Assembly (NCBI GenBank): GCA_963737015.1
Contig: CAVTQZ010000001.1
Location: 868,001 to 932,000, forward strand
DNA length: 64,000 nt
DNA from: CAVTQZ01 sp963737015
GTDB taxonomy: Bacteria; Actinomycetota; Acidimicrobiia; Acidimicrobiales; UBA8190
Reading direction: 5' to 3'
Position 1 is the stretch's first letter. Every line of letters starts with the position of its first letter. The translations under genes were made by a program, and so were the position numbers. Below the pieces are notes generated by a model, which worked only from the letters and a program-made list of their open reading frames with translations, searched no databases and was not told the DNA's origin. This document shows, piece by piece, positions 1 to 8,477 of this stretch.

Positions 1-1488
1 GAGCGCCTCGCGAAGGCTCTGAAGGGCCTCGGGGTGTCCCCAGGCGACCGGGTGGGGACGTTCGCCTGGAACGAACAGGAGCACCTCGAGGCGTACCTGG
101 GCATCCCGTCCATGGGTTCGGTCCTCCACACGCTCAACATACGGCTGTTCCCCGAGCAGCTCGCCTACGTGGTCAACCATGCGGAGGACAAGGTGGTGAT
201 CGTCGACGCTTCGGTCGCCTTCCTGTTCGAACGCGTACGCGATGAGTGCAAGACCGTCGAGCACATAGTGGTCGTCGGCGATGGCGACACCGCGGGTCTC
301 GGTGAGACGCTGTCGTACGAGGAGCTGCTGGACGCCGAGGAGCCCGGTTACGACTGGCCGGACGTCGAGGAAACCGACGCCGCTGCTATGTGTTACACGA
401 GCGGCACCACCGGCGACCCGAAGGGAGTTGTCTACAGCCACCGCTCGACATGGTTGCACTCGTTCGCCGGCATGGCGGCCAACTGCGTGGGAACTTCCGA
501 GCGCGACCGTGTGCTCGTGATCGTGCCGATGTTCCATGCGAACGCATGGGGAATGCCCTACACGGCTTTCTTCGCCGGCTCGGACCTGATCATGCCCGAG
601 CGCTTCCTGCAGGCCGAGCCCTTGGCGCGCATGATCCGCGAGCTTCGACCCACCCTCTCGCTCGGCGTGCCGACGATCTGGAACGACCTGTTGCGCTACA
701 GCGATAAGAACGAAGTCGACCTCTCATCGCTGAGGCTCATAACGGCGGGCGGCTCGGCTGTGCCGCGGTCCCTTCTCGAGGCCTACGAAGAGCGATTCGG
801 AGTGCAGATGGTGCAGGGCTGGGGAATGACAGAGACGAGCCCCGTCTGCGCGCTCGCCTTCGCGCCGAAGTCCGCATCGGCCGAGGAGGAGATGGACTGG
901 AAGGCGAAGACCGGACGAGTGGTGGCGGGGGTCGAGATCCGTGTGGTCGACGAAGGACGCAACGTGATCCCTCGTGACGGACGGACGGTGGGTGAGTTCG
1001 AGGTACGAGGGCCGTGGATCACGGGCGCGTACTACGGAGACCCGACACCGGAGCGTTTCGACGACGGCTGGCTGCGCACCGGCGACGTCGGGAGCCTCGA
1101 CGAGAAGGGTTTCATGCAGATTTCCGACCGGACGAAGGACGTGATCAAGTCGGGGGGTGAATGGATCTCCTCGGTGGAGCTCGAGAATGCCGTGATGGGC
1201 GATCCCAAGGTCTTCGAAGCCGCAGTGATCGGAGTCCCCGACGAGCGGTGGGGTGAGAGGCCGCTCGTGGTCGTGGTAGCGGCGGAAGGCCAGAATCCCG
1301 AAGCTTCGGAGATCGTCTCTTTCCTCTCCGAAAAGGTGGCGCGCTTCTGGCTCCCCGAGCGCTTCGCGTTCGTCGAAGAGCTCCCGAAGACGTCGGTCGG
1401 CAAATTCGACAAGAAGGTTCTTCGGTCGATGCTTTCGGACGGAGATCTTTCGGTGGAGCAAGTCGACCTCCACGGCGGAGACCGCTGA
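1..1488 (+). CDS. acyl-CoA synthetase (AMP-dependent fatty-acid CoA ligase), 5' end outside window
   Basis: The frame is open from base 1, so the N-terminus lies outside the window; the GTG at 34 is internal. The protein belongs to the class I adenylate-forming family, which activates a carboxylic acid with ATP and transfers it to CoA. Visible motifs are the P-loop-like YTSGTTGDPKG at about nt 394-426, GWGMTET (adenine and acyl pocket), TGDVGSLDEKGF followed by SDRTKDVIKSGGEWIS (hinge and A8 region), and the C-terminal PKTSVGKFDKK, which holds the catalytic lysine. It resembles medium/long-chain fatty acyl-CoA ligases; the exact substrate cannot be read from sequence. A small helical protein follows 25 bp downstream. 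Confidence 0.9.
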   Translation, partial: ERLAKALKGLGVSPGDRVGTFAWNEQEHLEAYLGIPSMGSVLHTLNIRLFPEQLAYVVNHAEDKVVIVDASVAFLFERVRDECKTVEHIVVVGDGDTAGLGETLSYEELLDAEEPGYDWPDVEETDAAAMCYTSGTTGDPKGVVYSHRSTWLHSFAGMAANCVGTSERDRVLVIVPMFHANAWGMPYTAFFAGSDLIMPERFLQAEPLARMIRELRPTLSLGVPTIWNDLLRYSDKNEVDLSSLRLITAGGSAVPRSLLEAYEERFGVQMVQGWGMTETSPVCALAFAPKSASAEEEMDWKAKTGRVVAGVEIRVVDEGRNVIPRDGRTVGEFEVRGPWITGAYYGDPTPERFDDGWLRTGDVGSLDEKGFMQISDRTKDVIKSGGEWISSVELENAVMGDPKVFEAAVIGVPDERWGERPLVVVVAAEGQNPEASEIVSFLSEKVARFWLPERFAFVEELPKTSVGKFDKKVLRSMLSDGDLSVEQVDLHGGDR

Positions 1489-1513
1489 CCCGGAAGGGGA
1501 CCGGGGCACTCGG

Positions 1514-1729
1514 GTGGGGATCGACGAATTGCTCGGGCGGCTCGAGGCGATAGCCGGGGAGATCGACGACCTGGCTTTCGACCGCCTTCAGGCAGCTTCT
1601 TCGGCCGCACGGGAGAACATGGCGATCGACGGTGCCCTCGTCATGCAGGAGAAGCAGCTCAGCCGAGCGAGAAGGGCGATCGAAAAGGCCATTGCGGAGC
1701 TCCGAAAGCTCGAAGCGGTAGAGCGATAG
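1514..1729 (+). CDS. small helical hypothetical protein (71 aa)
   Basis: Starts at GTG 1514, 25 bp after the acyl-CoA ligase, so it is probably co-transcribed. The 71 residues are almost entirely predicted helix rich in Glu, Ala, Arg and Leu, with heptad-like spacing (LGRLEAIAGEIDDLAFDRL, then QLSRARRAIEKAIAELRKLE), suggesting a short coiled coil. It has no cysteines, signal peptide or membrane segment. I do not recognise the family. Codon use matches the neighbours, which argues for a real gene. Confidence 0.55.
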   Translation: MGIDELLGRLEAIAGEIDDLAFDRLQAASSAARENMAIDGALVMQEKQLSRARRAIEKAIAELRKLEAVER

Positions 1730-1774
1730 CTACCGGGTTCCGCGTGAGGCCCCTACGACCGGCGCAGCGGAGGC

Positions 1775-2929
1775 TCAGGCGATCTCGTTGAGCGAATCGA
1801 TCAACTGGCGCAGCCGGCCGTAATGGATGCGGTCGAACCTGAAGGCGAGCCGCTCGAGCTCGAGGTGGTCCGAGCTCGAGCGCTCCGGTGCAAGCGGCTT
1901 CGTCGGGCGGATGCTTCCGCCGGCGACGATGTCGGCGAAACGGTCGTTGAGCTCCGCCAGAAGAGCGCGACCGGGAAGTCGTTGGAGACGCAGGACCAGG
2001 AGATCGCCGACCCACCTGAGCGAGTGATAGTTCCGATAAAAGCCGAGCAGCTCTTCGACGGCTTCGTCCACGTCAGCCGTGATCTTGAAGAGCCGGCGGT
2101 CCTCGCGCTCGATCAACCCACGTGAGGACACCTCTTCTTCCAGGAAGCGTTGCCATCCTCTCCAGTACGTCCCGTCCGGGACGTCCAGCAGGACCAGGGG
2201 CGCGGGTTCCGCCTTGCCGGTCTGTAGGAGGGTGAGCAGCTCGAATGCTTCATCGAGCGTTCCGAATCCTCCCGGGAGGACCGCGTATCCGTCGGATTCC
2301 TTTATCAACATGAGCTTTCGGGTGAAGAAGTACCTCATCTCCACGAGCTTGGGGTCCTGGGCGATGAAGTCGTTCGCCCCTTGCTCTTGGGGCAGCCTGA
2401 TGTTGACGCCCAGGGAGCGGGCTTTGCCGGCACCCTCCATTCCAGCTGCCATGATCCCGGGACCGGCGCCGGTCACGACCATCCATCCGTGCTCCGCCAG
2501 GCGCTCTGCGAGCCGGCGAGCCTGCGTGTAGAGGGGATCCTCCGGGAGGGTGCGGGCGGAGCCGAAGAACGTCACCTTGCGCGAGTCGCGATAGGGCCGG
2601 AAGACCCGGAACGCCTCCGCCATCTCGGCGAGGGCGGCACTCGTGAGTTTCAGGTCGAGGGAATCCGTCTGGTCCTCGGCGAGGCGGACGACCGTCCCGA
2701 AGATCGCACGGTAGAGGGCCCGTCTGCTCGTGACCCCGACCGAGTCGAGGAGCTCGTCGACAAGTCGCTCCCGCCGAGGGTCGAGCTCTTCTTCGGGCCT
2801 CACCAACTCCGTGCCGGCTGTGTCTGCCGCGAGCGGAGGTACTACCTCTGTGACGGCGGCGGCATCGCCGGCGTTCTCGTCGGTGTCCTCGGCGTCCGCG
2901 CTTTGTCTCATGGATGTGCGCTTCAGCAT
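1775..2929 (-). CDS. TIGR00730/LOG family Rossmann-fold protein (nucleotide 5'-monophosphate phosphoribohydrolase-like)
   Basis: This is a 384-aa protein with an acidic, probably disordered N-terminal tail of about 50 residues and a Rossmann-like LOG domain. Diagnostic elements are FFGSART, TGAGPGIMAAGMEGA and the catalytic PGGFGTLDEAFE motif (the PGGxGTxxE signature). Characterised family members hydrolyse nucleoside 5'-monophosphates, including cytokinin ribotides, to a free base and ribose 5-phosphate; older annotations as lysine decarboxylase are wrong for this group. It is the last gene of the minus-strand pentose-phosphate operon, 13 bp after pgl. Ribose 5-phosphate is a transketolase substrate, so the placement may be functional (inference). 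Confidence 0.85.
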   Translation of the reverse strand: MLKRTSMRQSADAEDTDENAGDAAAVTEVVPPLAADTAGTELVRPEEELDPRRERLVDELLDSVGVTSRRALYRAIFGTVVRLAEDQTDSLDLKLTSAALAEMAEAFRVFRPYRDSRKVTFFGSARTLPEDPLYTQARRLAERLAEHGWMVVTGAGPGIMAAGMEGAGKARSLGVNIRLPQEQGANDFIAQDPKLVEMRYFFTRKLMLIKESDGYAVLPGGFGTLDEAFELLTLLQTGKAEPAPLVLLDVPDGTYWRGWQRFLEEEVSSRGLIEREDRRLFKITADVDEAVEELLGFYRNYHSLRWVGDLLVLRLQRLPGRALLAELNDRFADIVAGGSIRPTKPLAPERSSSDHLELERLAFRFDRIHYGRLRQLIDSLNEIA

Positions 2930-2942
2930 ATTGAGCGGGGTA

Positions 2943-3659
2943 TCAGGCGATGCCCGCAGTTTCTCCTGCCGCTTCGGGGTCGACTAGGACGACGACCTCT
3001 CGAGCACGTACACGAGAGGCCGGGATGTCGTCGCCGTTTCGCAGAGCATTGAAAGCTTGAGCCTTGGAGGACCCCTCGACCGTGAAGAGCACGAGCCGCG
3101 CACGGGCGATCGTCTCGAGCGTAATGGTCATGCGGTCGTGGGGATTGCGCTCGTTCGGGTCACGCGAGAGCATTGCCAGAGTCCCTTCGGGGGCATCGAG
3201 CGCGGCCGACGCCGTAAAGAGTGAGGCCGTGTGGCCGTCGGGACCGAGCCCGAGGTGCACGAGGTCGAGTACCGGCATGCCCTCCAGTAAGCGTTGGTAA
3301 GCGGACGGTTCGCCGCAGTCCATCGGGTGAAAGGAACCCACTGGCTCTACCCTGGTCAAGAGTGCCTCGCGCACGAGGCGCTGATTGGCTTCGGGGTCGG
3401 CCGGCGCGACGCAACGCTCGTCACCCATGAGAACGTCGACGACTTGCCAGTCAACGGGACGTTCGGAGTTCGCCGCAGCAGTGGTCTGAGCCGCCAGTGC
3501 CTCGTAGCAACGGCGAGCTGTCGGCCCTCCTGAGAGCACGAGCCGGAAACGCTCTTCGCTGCGTGACGCAAAGGCACCGACGACTGCCTGCGCGAACGCG
3601 TCGGGGACGTCTTCGACCACCCGGGCCGTACCGTTCGGCAGCTTCAAGGATTGCGCCAC
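2943..3659 (-). CDS. pgl: 6-phosphogluconolactonase
   Basis: Hydrolyses 6-phosphoglucono-1,5-lactone in the oxidative pentose-phosphate pathway. Family motifs are LVLSGGPTARRCYEALA near the N-terminus, MGDERCVAPADPEAN, HLGLGPDGHTASLF and the C-terminal KAQAFN. The frame stays open further upstream to a possible ATG at 3782, but that stretch overlaps zwf and is Arg/Pro-rich without family character. The GTG at 3659 gives a normal ~238-aa protein overlapping zwf by 16 nt. A TTG at 3647 that overlaps the zwf stop as TTGA is an alternative start. It directly follows zwf, as expected for consecutive pathway steps. Confidence 0.88.
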   Translation of the reverse strand: MAQSLKLPNGTARVVEDVPDAFAQAVVGAFASRSEERFRLVLSGGPTARRCYEALAAQTTAAANSERPVDWQVVDVLMGDERCVAPADPEANQRLVREALLTRVEPVGSFHPMDCGEPSAYQRLLEGMPVLDLVHLGLGPDGHTASLFTASAALDAPEGTLAMLSRDPNERNPHDRMTITLETIARARLVLFTVEGSSKAQAFNALRNGDDIPASRVRAREVVVLVDPEAAGETAGIA

Positions 3660-5221
3660 CGGTGCCCGGCGCGGCCGAGGAGGAGATCGGATTCGCGCGG
3701 TCCCCAGCTCCCGGCCGGGTAGTGGGAGAGCGGGACGTCCCCATCGTTCCATGCCTCGAGCACCGGGTCGACGATGCGCCAAGCCTGTTCGACCTCGTCG
3801 GTCCTTATGAACAGGGTGGCATCGCCGATCATCGCGTCGTGCAAGAGACGCTCGTAGGCGTCGGCACTCGCCCCTCCGAACGAGCTCGCGTAGGAGAAGT
3901 TCATGGCGACCGAACGGACGCGAAAGGCCTCGCCCGGGACCTTGGCCCCGAAGGAGATGCAGATGCCCTCGTCGGGTTGGACACGCACGACGAGCTCGTT
4001 CGGGTGAAGCTCGCGGGTCAGCCGGCCGCCGAAAGCCAGGTGTGGGACGCGGTGGAACTGGAGCACGACCTCGGTGGCACGTTTCGGCAACCTTTTGCCG
4101 GTCCTTATGAAGACAGGAACGTCGGCCCAGCGCCAGTTGTCGACGGTCAACTGCATGGCCACGTAGGTCTCGGTGACGCTGTGCGGGTCGACACCTTCTT
4201 CTTGGCGATAGCCGGGAACGTCGACCCCGTTTATCGCTCCAGCTGTGTACTGCGCGCGCACTGCCGTGTCGACTGCACCGTCGGGCCCGGGGATCATTAT
4301 CGCCCGCAGGAGCTTCACCTTCTCGTCCCTGATTCCCTGTGCATCGACGGTTGCCGGTGGCTCCATCATGGTCAAGGCAAGCACTTGCATCAGGTGGTTC
4401 TGCACGATGTCGCGCAAGGCGCCTGCATGCTCGTAGAAGCCGCCACGGTGCTCTACGCCCAGGTCCTCGGCAACCGTGATCTGGACGTTGTCGACGTACC
4501 GGCGATTCCAGATCGGCTCGAAGATCGCATTGGAAAAGCGCAAGGCGAGGAGGTTCTGGACGGTCTCTTTGCCCATGTAGTGGTCGATCCGGAAGATCTG
4601 TGACTCGTCGAACGAAGCGTGAAGGGCCTCGTCCAGTGCGCGGGCGCTTTCTAAATCGTGACCGTACGGTTTCTCGACCACGAGACGGGCGAAGCTTCCT
4701 CCTTCACCGGGCGCATTGCATCCGTGGTCACCGAGCGCGGACGCGACCTCTCCGAAGAGAGCGGGGATCGTCGCCAGGTAGTAGATGCGATTGCCCGAGG
4801 TGCCGAGGTTTCGATCGGTTTCGTCGAGGACCTCCTTCAGGCGGTCGAAGGTGTCTTTGCGGGCGTACTCGCCGGGGACGTACCGGAAGCACTTCACAAG
4901 CTCCTTCCAGCGGGGGTTCGAAGGTACGGCCCCGAGCGCCGCTGCCTGGAATTCCTCATCGGACCAATCGGTTCGCGCAACGCCTATCAGAGCGAATCCC
5001 TCGGGCAGGGCGTCGTGCTCGGCGAGCGCAGCTATCGCGGGCAGGAGCTTTCGGGCAGTCAGGTCACCCGACGCACCGAACACGACGAGAGCGAGCGGTG
5101 GAGGAGGTTGGACCGAATCGAGCTCGTGGACGACGTCATCCTCGGTGGTCGAGTCTTGCGTTCCCAGGGCGCCGGAGGTCCCGTCGCTCGGATGGTCCAC
5201 CGAAATCGAAGCGCTGCTCAT
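3644..5221 (-). CDS. zwf: glucose-6-phosphate 1-dehydrogenase
   Basis: Oxidises glucose 6-phosphate with NADP+ in the first step of the oxidative pentose-phosphate pathway. The 525-aa protein has an N-terminal nucleotide-binding motif VVFGASGDLTARKLLPA after a ~45-residue acidic tail, the active-site signature RIDHYMGKETVQN, and the substrate-binding IRTGKRLPKR near the C-terminal third. The length fits the family with the extra N-terminal tail. Its ATG overlaps the tal stop codon in the arrangement ATGA, so the two are probably translationally coupled. No opcA-like activator gene is visible next to it, unlike many actinobacteria. Confidence 0.95.
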   Translation of the reverse strand: MSSASISVDHPSDGTSGALGTQDSTTEDDVVHELDSVQPPPPLALVVFGASGDLTARKLLPAIAALAEHDALPEGFALIGVARTDWSDEEFQAAALGAVPSNPRWKELVKCFRYVPGEYARKDTFDRLKEVLDETDRNLGTSGNRIYYLATIPALFGEVASALGDHGCNAPGEGGSFARLVVEKPYGHDLESARALDEALHASFDESQIFRIDHYMGKETVQNLLALRFSNAIFEPIWNRRYVDNVQITVAEDLGVEHRGGFYEHAGALRDIVQNHLMQVLALTMMEPPATVDAQGIRDEKVKLLRAIMIPGPDGAVDTAVRAQYTAGAINGVDVPGYRQEEGVDPHSVTETYVAMQLTVDNWRWADVPVFIRTGKRLPKRATEVVLQFHRVPHLAFGGRLTRELHPNELVVRVQPDEGICISFGAKVPGEAFRVRSVAMNFSYASSFGGASADAYERLLHDAMIGDATLFIRTDEVEQAWRIVDPVLEAWNDGDVPLSHYPAGSWGPRESDLLLGRAGHRWRNP

Positions 5222-6362
5222 TTCGCTCGGTCGTCGCGGCGTGCGGACAGGGCGTTCGCCTTGTCGGAGAGGCTCTGCATCACCTCTTCGAAGGACTTGG
5301 TGAAGCTGGCGACGCCTTCGTCTTCGAGCGTCCGACCGACGTCATCCATGTCGACCCCGACTTCCTCGAGACGGCTGAGCAACGTCTCTGCCTCCACGGG
5401 TTCCGCATCCACCGTCCGGGCCACCGTGCCGTGGTTCAAGAAAGCATCGATCGTCTGGTCCGGCATGGTGTTCACGGTATCGGGACCTATGAGGGTGTCC
5501 ACGTACACGAGGTCCGGGTAAGCCGGGTTCTTGGTCGACGTAGACGCCCATAAAGGTCGCTGTACTCGCGCCCTCTCTCGGAGAGCGCTTGCCAGCGGGC
5601 TCCGGAGAAGCGTTCTCTGAAGAGCTTGTAAGCCATCTTCGCCTGCGCGACGGCTGCCTTGCCTCGCAGCTCGAGCACTTCGTTCGCCCTCGACCCGTTG
5701 GACTCACCGGCTATCTGCTCGAGCCGTCTGTCGACCTCGGTGTCGACCCGGCTCACGAAAAAAGACGCGACACTGTGAACGTCGGACAGGTCCTCTGTAC
5801 CGGCGGCGACGAGATCCTCCAGGCCCGACAGATATGCGTCGATGACCTCGCCGTAACGCACCAGGCTGAACAACAGGGTGATGTTGATGTTGCGGCCCTC
5901 GGAGAACATCGTGCGGATCGCCGGCAGGCCCTCTTTGGTTCCCGGGATCTTCACGTACAGGTTCGGCCGGTCGATGCGCTCGTGAAGCCGTCTCGCCGCC
6001 TCGGTGGTCGCCTTAGTGTCGTGTGCCATCACTGGTGATACCTCGATCGACACGAACCCGTCCACACTTCCCGACTCTTCGTGCATCGGCCGCAGTACAT
6101 CCAGCGCGTCGTTGATGTCGGTGATGGTGAGCTCCCAGTAGGCATCTTCGACGCTGTGGTTCTCGAGGAGCTTCGCGAATTGCTCGTCGTAGTCGTCCCC
6201 GGCTTCGATCGCCTTCGCGAAGATCGTCGGGTTCGAGGTCACTCCGCGAATGCCCTTCGTGACAAGGTCGGCCAGACCTCCTCCGCGCAGGCTCGGGCGG
6301 GTGATGTTGTCGACCCAGGGACTTTGTCCCTGCTGCTCGTAGAGATCGTGCAGCTTCGTCAT
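5218..6362 (-). CDS. tal: transaldolase, interrupted by an apparent 1-bp deletion near 5569-5573
   Basis: Transfers the dihydroxyacetone unit between sugar phosphates in the non-oxidative pentose-phosphate pathway. The first frame (6362 down to about 5575) holds the N-terminus, including GVTSNPTIFAKAI and LYVKIPGTKEG with the Schiff-base lysine. After SERG the frame continues as nonsense to a stop at 5487, while another frame reads ARVQRPLWASTSTKNPAY and then DTVNTMPDQTIDAFLNHG to the stop at 5218; both are family-typical. Restoring one G in the short GGG run (minus strand, about 5571-5573) rejoins them into about 381 aa. The span is 1145 nt, i.e. 3n+2, consistent with one lost base. Sequencing error is the likeliest cause. 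Confidence 0.88.
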
Positions 6363-6416
6363 GTCGAGCCTCCTAGTCTCGAGTTGGGCACGCGAGGCCC
6401 GGACCTCAGGAGTACC

Positions 6417-8435
6417 TCAGCCGCCGGCACCGACCCGAGCCAGAAGCGCACGTGCTCTTTGAGCGACGTTCTCGGCGGTGAACCCGAAATGCTCGAGTAC
6501 TTCGCCGCCTGGAGCCGACGCTCCGAAACGCTCGATGCCGAGCACGTCGTCCGCGTAGCGGTCCCAGCCGAAGGGCGAAGCGGCCTCCACGGCCAGCGTC
6601 GGCACTTCCTCTGGTAACACCGAGGCGCGGTACTCGGGATCCTGCAGCTCGAAAAGGTCCCAAGACGGAAGTGAGACGACCCGGGCTCTGATGGTTCCGG
6701 CTCCGTCGCCACCTGGGTTTTCCGACAGGAGACGGGCCGCCTCGGTGCAGACGTGCACCTCGCTTCCCGATGCGACGAGGACCACCTCCGGGTCGTCGTC
6801 TTCGTCACTGCCCAGCACGTATCCGCCTCGTGAGACTCCTTCGAAGGAGTCGGCAGTGCCTTCGAGAACGGGGATCGCCTGTCTGGTCAGGACGAGCCCC
6901 GTCGGGCCCTCGGAGTCCACCGCGATGCGCCAGGCGTGTGCGCACTCGTTGGCGTCTGCCGGCCGGATCAGGCGCAGCCCCGGCATCGCACGAAGCGAAG
7001 GCAACTGCTCTATGGGTTGGTGGGTGGGACCGTCCTCGCCGAGCCCCACCGAGTCATGGGTCCATGAGTAGACGACGTGAGCCTGGCTCAACGCGGCGAG
7101 CCGAACCGCCGGCCGCATGTAGTCGCTGAAGATGAAGAACGTCCCACCAACGGGCAGTACGCCCCCGTGCAGCGACAAGCCGTTCATGACGGCGGCCATG
7201 GCGTGCTCCCTGATGCCGTAGTGGACCTGACGCCCCTCGGGATGCTCCCGCGACTGGTTCACCCCGTCGTCGAGCTTCACGCCCGTATTGCCGGTCAGGT
7301 CGCCGGACCCCGGGAGGAGGCCCGGGATGAGTCCGGCGGTGGCGTCGATGCATTCCTTGATGGCCTTGCGCGTGGCGAGCTCCGAACCGGGCTGGAACGT
7401 CGGGAGCTTTTCGGACCAACCCTCCAGAGCGTGACCGGTCTGGCACGCATCCCAGACCGCCCGATCTCCGTCCCAGGCTTCGAAGCGCTCTTGCCAATGC
7501 GCGCGCAGTTCCTGACCGCGTCGAATACAGCGCCGGTAGTAGTCGAGGACCTCGTCCGGAACCCAGAAGCTCTTGTCCGGCGGAAGGCCGAGAATCTCTT
7601 TCGTTTTGTGGATCTCCTCCTCGCCGAGCGGGTCACCATGTGCCGAAGCCGTGTCCATCGCGTCGGGGGCTGGCCATCCGATGTGGCTACGCAGAACGAT
7701 CATCGACGGCTTGTCCTCGACCGCCATAGCGCGCCGCAACGCCGCTTCGAGCGCCCCGGTGTCGTTCGCTACCTCGCCTATGTCCTCGGTGTGCCATCCG
7801 TAGGCTTGGAATCGCTCGGGAACGTCGTCCGAGTAGGAGAGCTCGGTCGGGCCGTCGATGGAGATGTGATTGTTGTCGTACACATAGACGAGCCGGCCGA
7901 GCCCCAGGTGTCCCGCCAGCGAGGCCGACTCGTGGCTGATTCCCTCCTCGAGGTCCCCGTCGGAGCAGATCACGAAGGTGTGATGGTCAACGAGATCGGA
8001 GCCGAATTGGCTGCGAAGCCAGCGCTCGGCGAGGCCCATTCCGACTCCGTTACCGAAGCCCTGCCCGAGCGGTCCGGTGGTCACCTCCACCCCGGGGGTC
8101 ATGTGGTGCTCCGGGTGCCCCGGCGTCCGGCTTCCCCATTGACGGAAGTTCTCGATGTCGCTCAGCTCCAGCCCATAACCGGTCAGAAAGAGCATTGAAT
8201 AGAGGAGTATCGAGGCGTGACCCGCCGAGAGGACGAAGCGGTCGCGGTCGGGCCACTGGGGATCGCTCGGGTCGTGCTTCATGACCCGCGTGAAGAGCAC
8301 GTGCGCGAGAGGCGCCAGGGCCATAGCGGTTCCGGGATGACCGGAGTTCGCCTTCTGTGGCGCGTCCATCGCCAGGCCCCGGATCACATTTATCCCGAGC
8401 TCCTCGAGCGCCGCTTCGTCCGTCACCACAGTCAC
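6417..8435 (-). CDS. tkt: transketolase
   Basis: Thiamine-diphosphate enzyme moving two-carbon units between ketose and aldose phosphates. The protein has about 672 aa with ANSGHPGTAMALAPLAHVLF at the N-terminus, the ThDP/metal motif CSDGDLEEGISHE ending in NNHISIDG, and the pyrimidine domain stretch SVGLGEDGPTHQPIEQLPSL. It is the first gene of the tkt-tal-zwf-pgl-LOG operon, 54 bp before tal. The longest start is GTG 8435, but a -10-like TACGGT (minus strand 8439-8434) overlaps it. GTG 8426, seven bases after that box, is a credible leaderless start. Confidence 0.95.
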   Translation of the reverse strand: MTVVTDEAALEELGINVIRGLAMDAPQKANSGHPGTAMALAPLAHVLFTRVMKHDPSDPQWPDRDRFVLSAGHASILLYSMLFLTGYGLELSDIENFRQWGSRTPGHPEHHMTPGVEVTTGPLGQGFGNGVGMGLAERWLRSQFGSDLVDHHTFVICSDGDLEEGISHESASLAGHLGLGRLVYVYDNNHISIDGPTELSYSDDVPERFQAYGWHTEDIGEVANDTGALEAALRRAMAVEDKPSMIVLRSHIGWPAPDAMDTASAHGDPLGEEEIHKTKEILGLPPDKSFWVPDEVLDYYRRCIRRGQELRAHWQERFEAWDGDRAVWDACQTGHALEGWSEKLPTFQPGSELATRKAIKECIDATAGLIPGLLPGSGDLTGNTGVKLDDGVNQSREHPEGRQVHYGIREHAMAAVMNGLSLHGGVLPVGGTFFIFSDYMRPAVRLAALSQAHVVYSWTHDSVGLGEDGPTHQPIEQLPSLRAMPGLRLIRPADANECAHAWRIAVDSEGPTGLVLTRQAIPVLEGTADSFEGVSRGGYVLGSDEDDDPEVVLVASGSEVHVCTEAARLLSENPGGDGAGTIRARVVSLPSWDLFELQDPEYRASVLPEEVPTLAVEAASPFGWDRYADDVLGIERFGASAPGGEVLEHFGFTAENVAQRARALLARVGAGG

Positions 8436-8477
8436 CGTACCCCCTGCAAGGCGGCGATCAACCGGTGTCTCAGCTGC

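Noticed and set aside
3497..4603. 368-aa plus-strand ORF opposite zwf
   Set aside because: High-GC antisense frame; zwf on the other strand shows full dehydrogenase motifs.
5560..5585. Programmed ribosomal frameshift in tal
   Set aside because: No slippery heptamer or downstream pseudoknot is apparent, and several unrelated genes show similar single-base breaks, so error is likelier.
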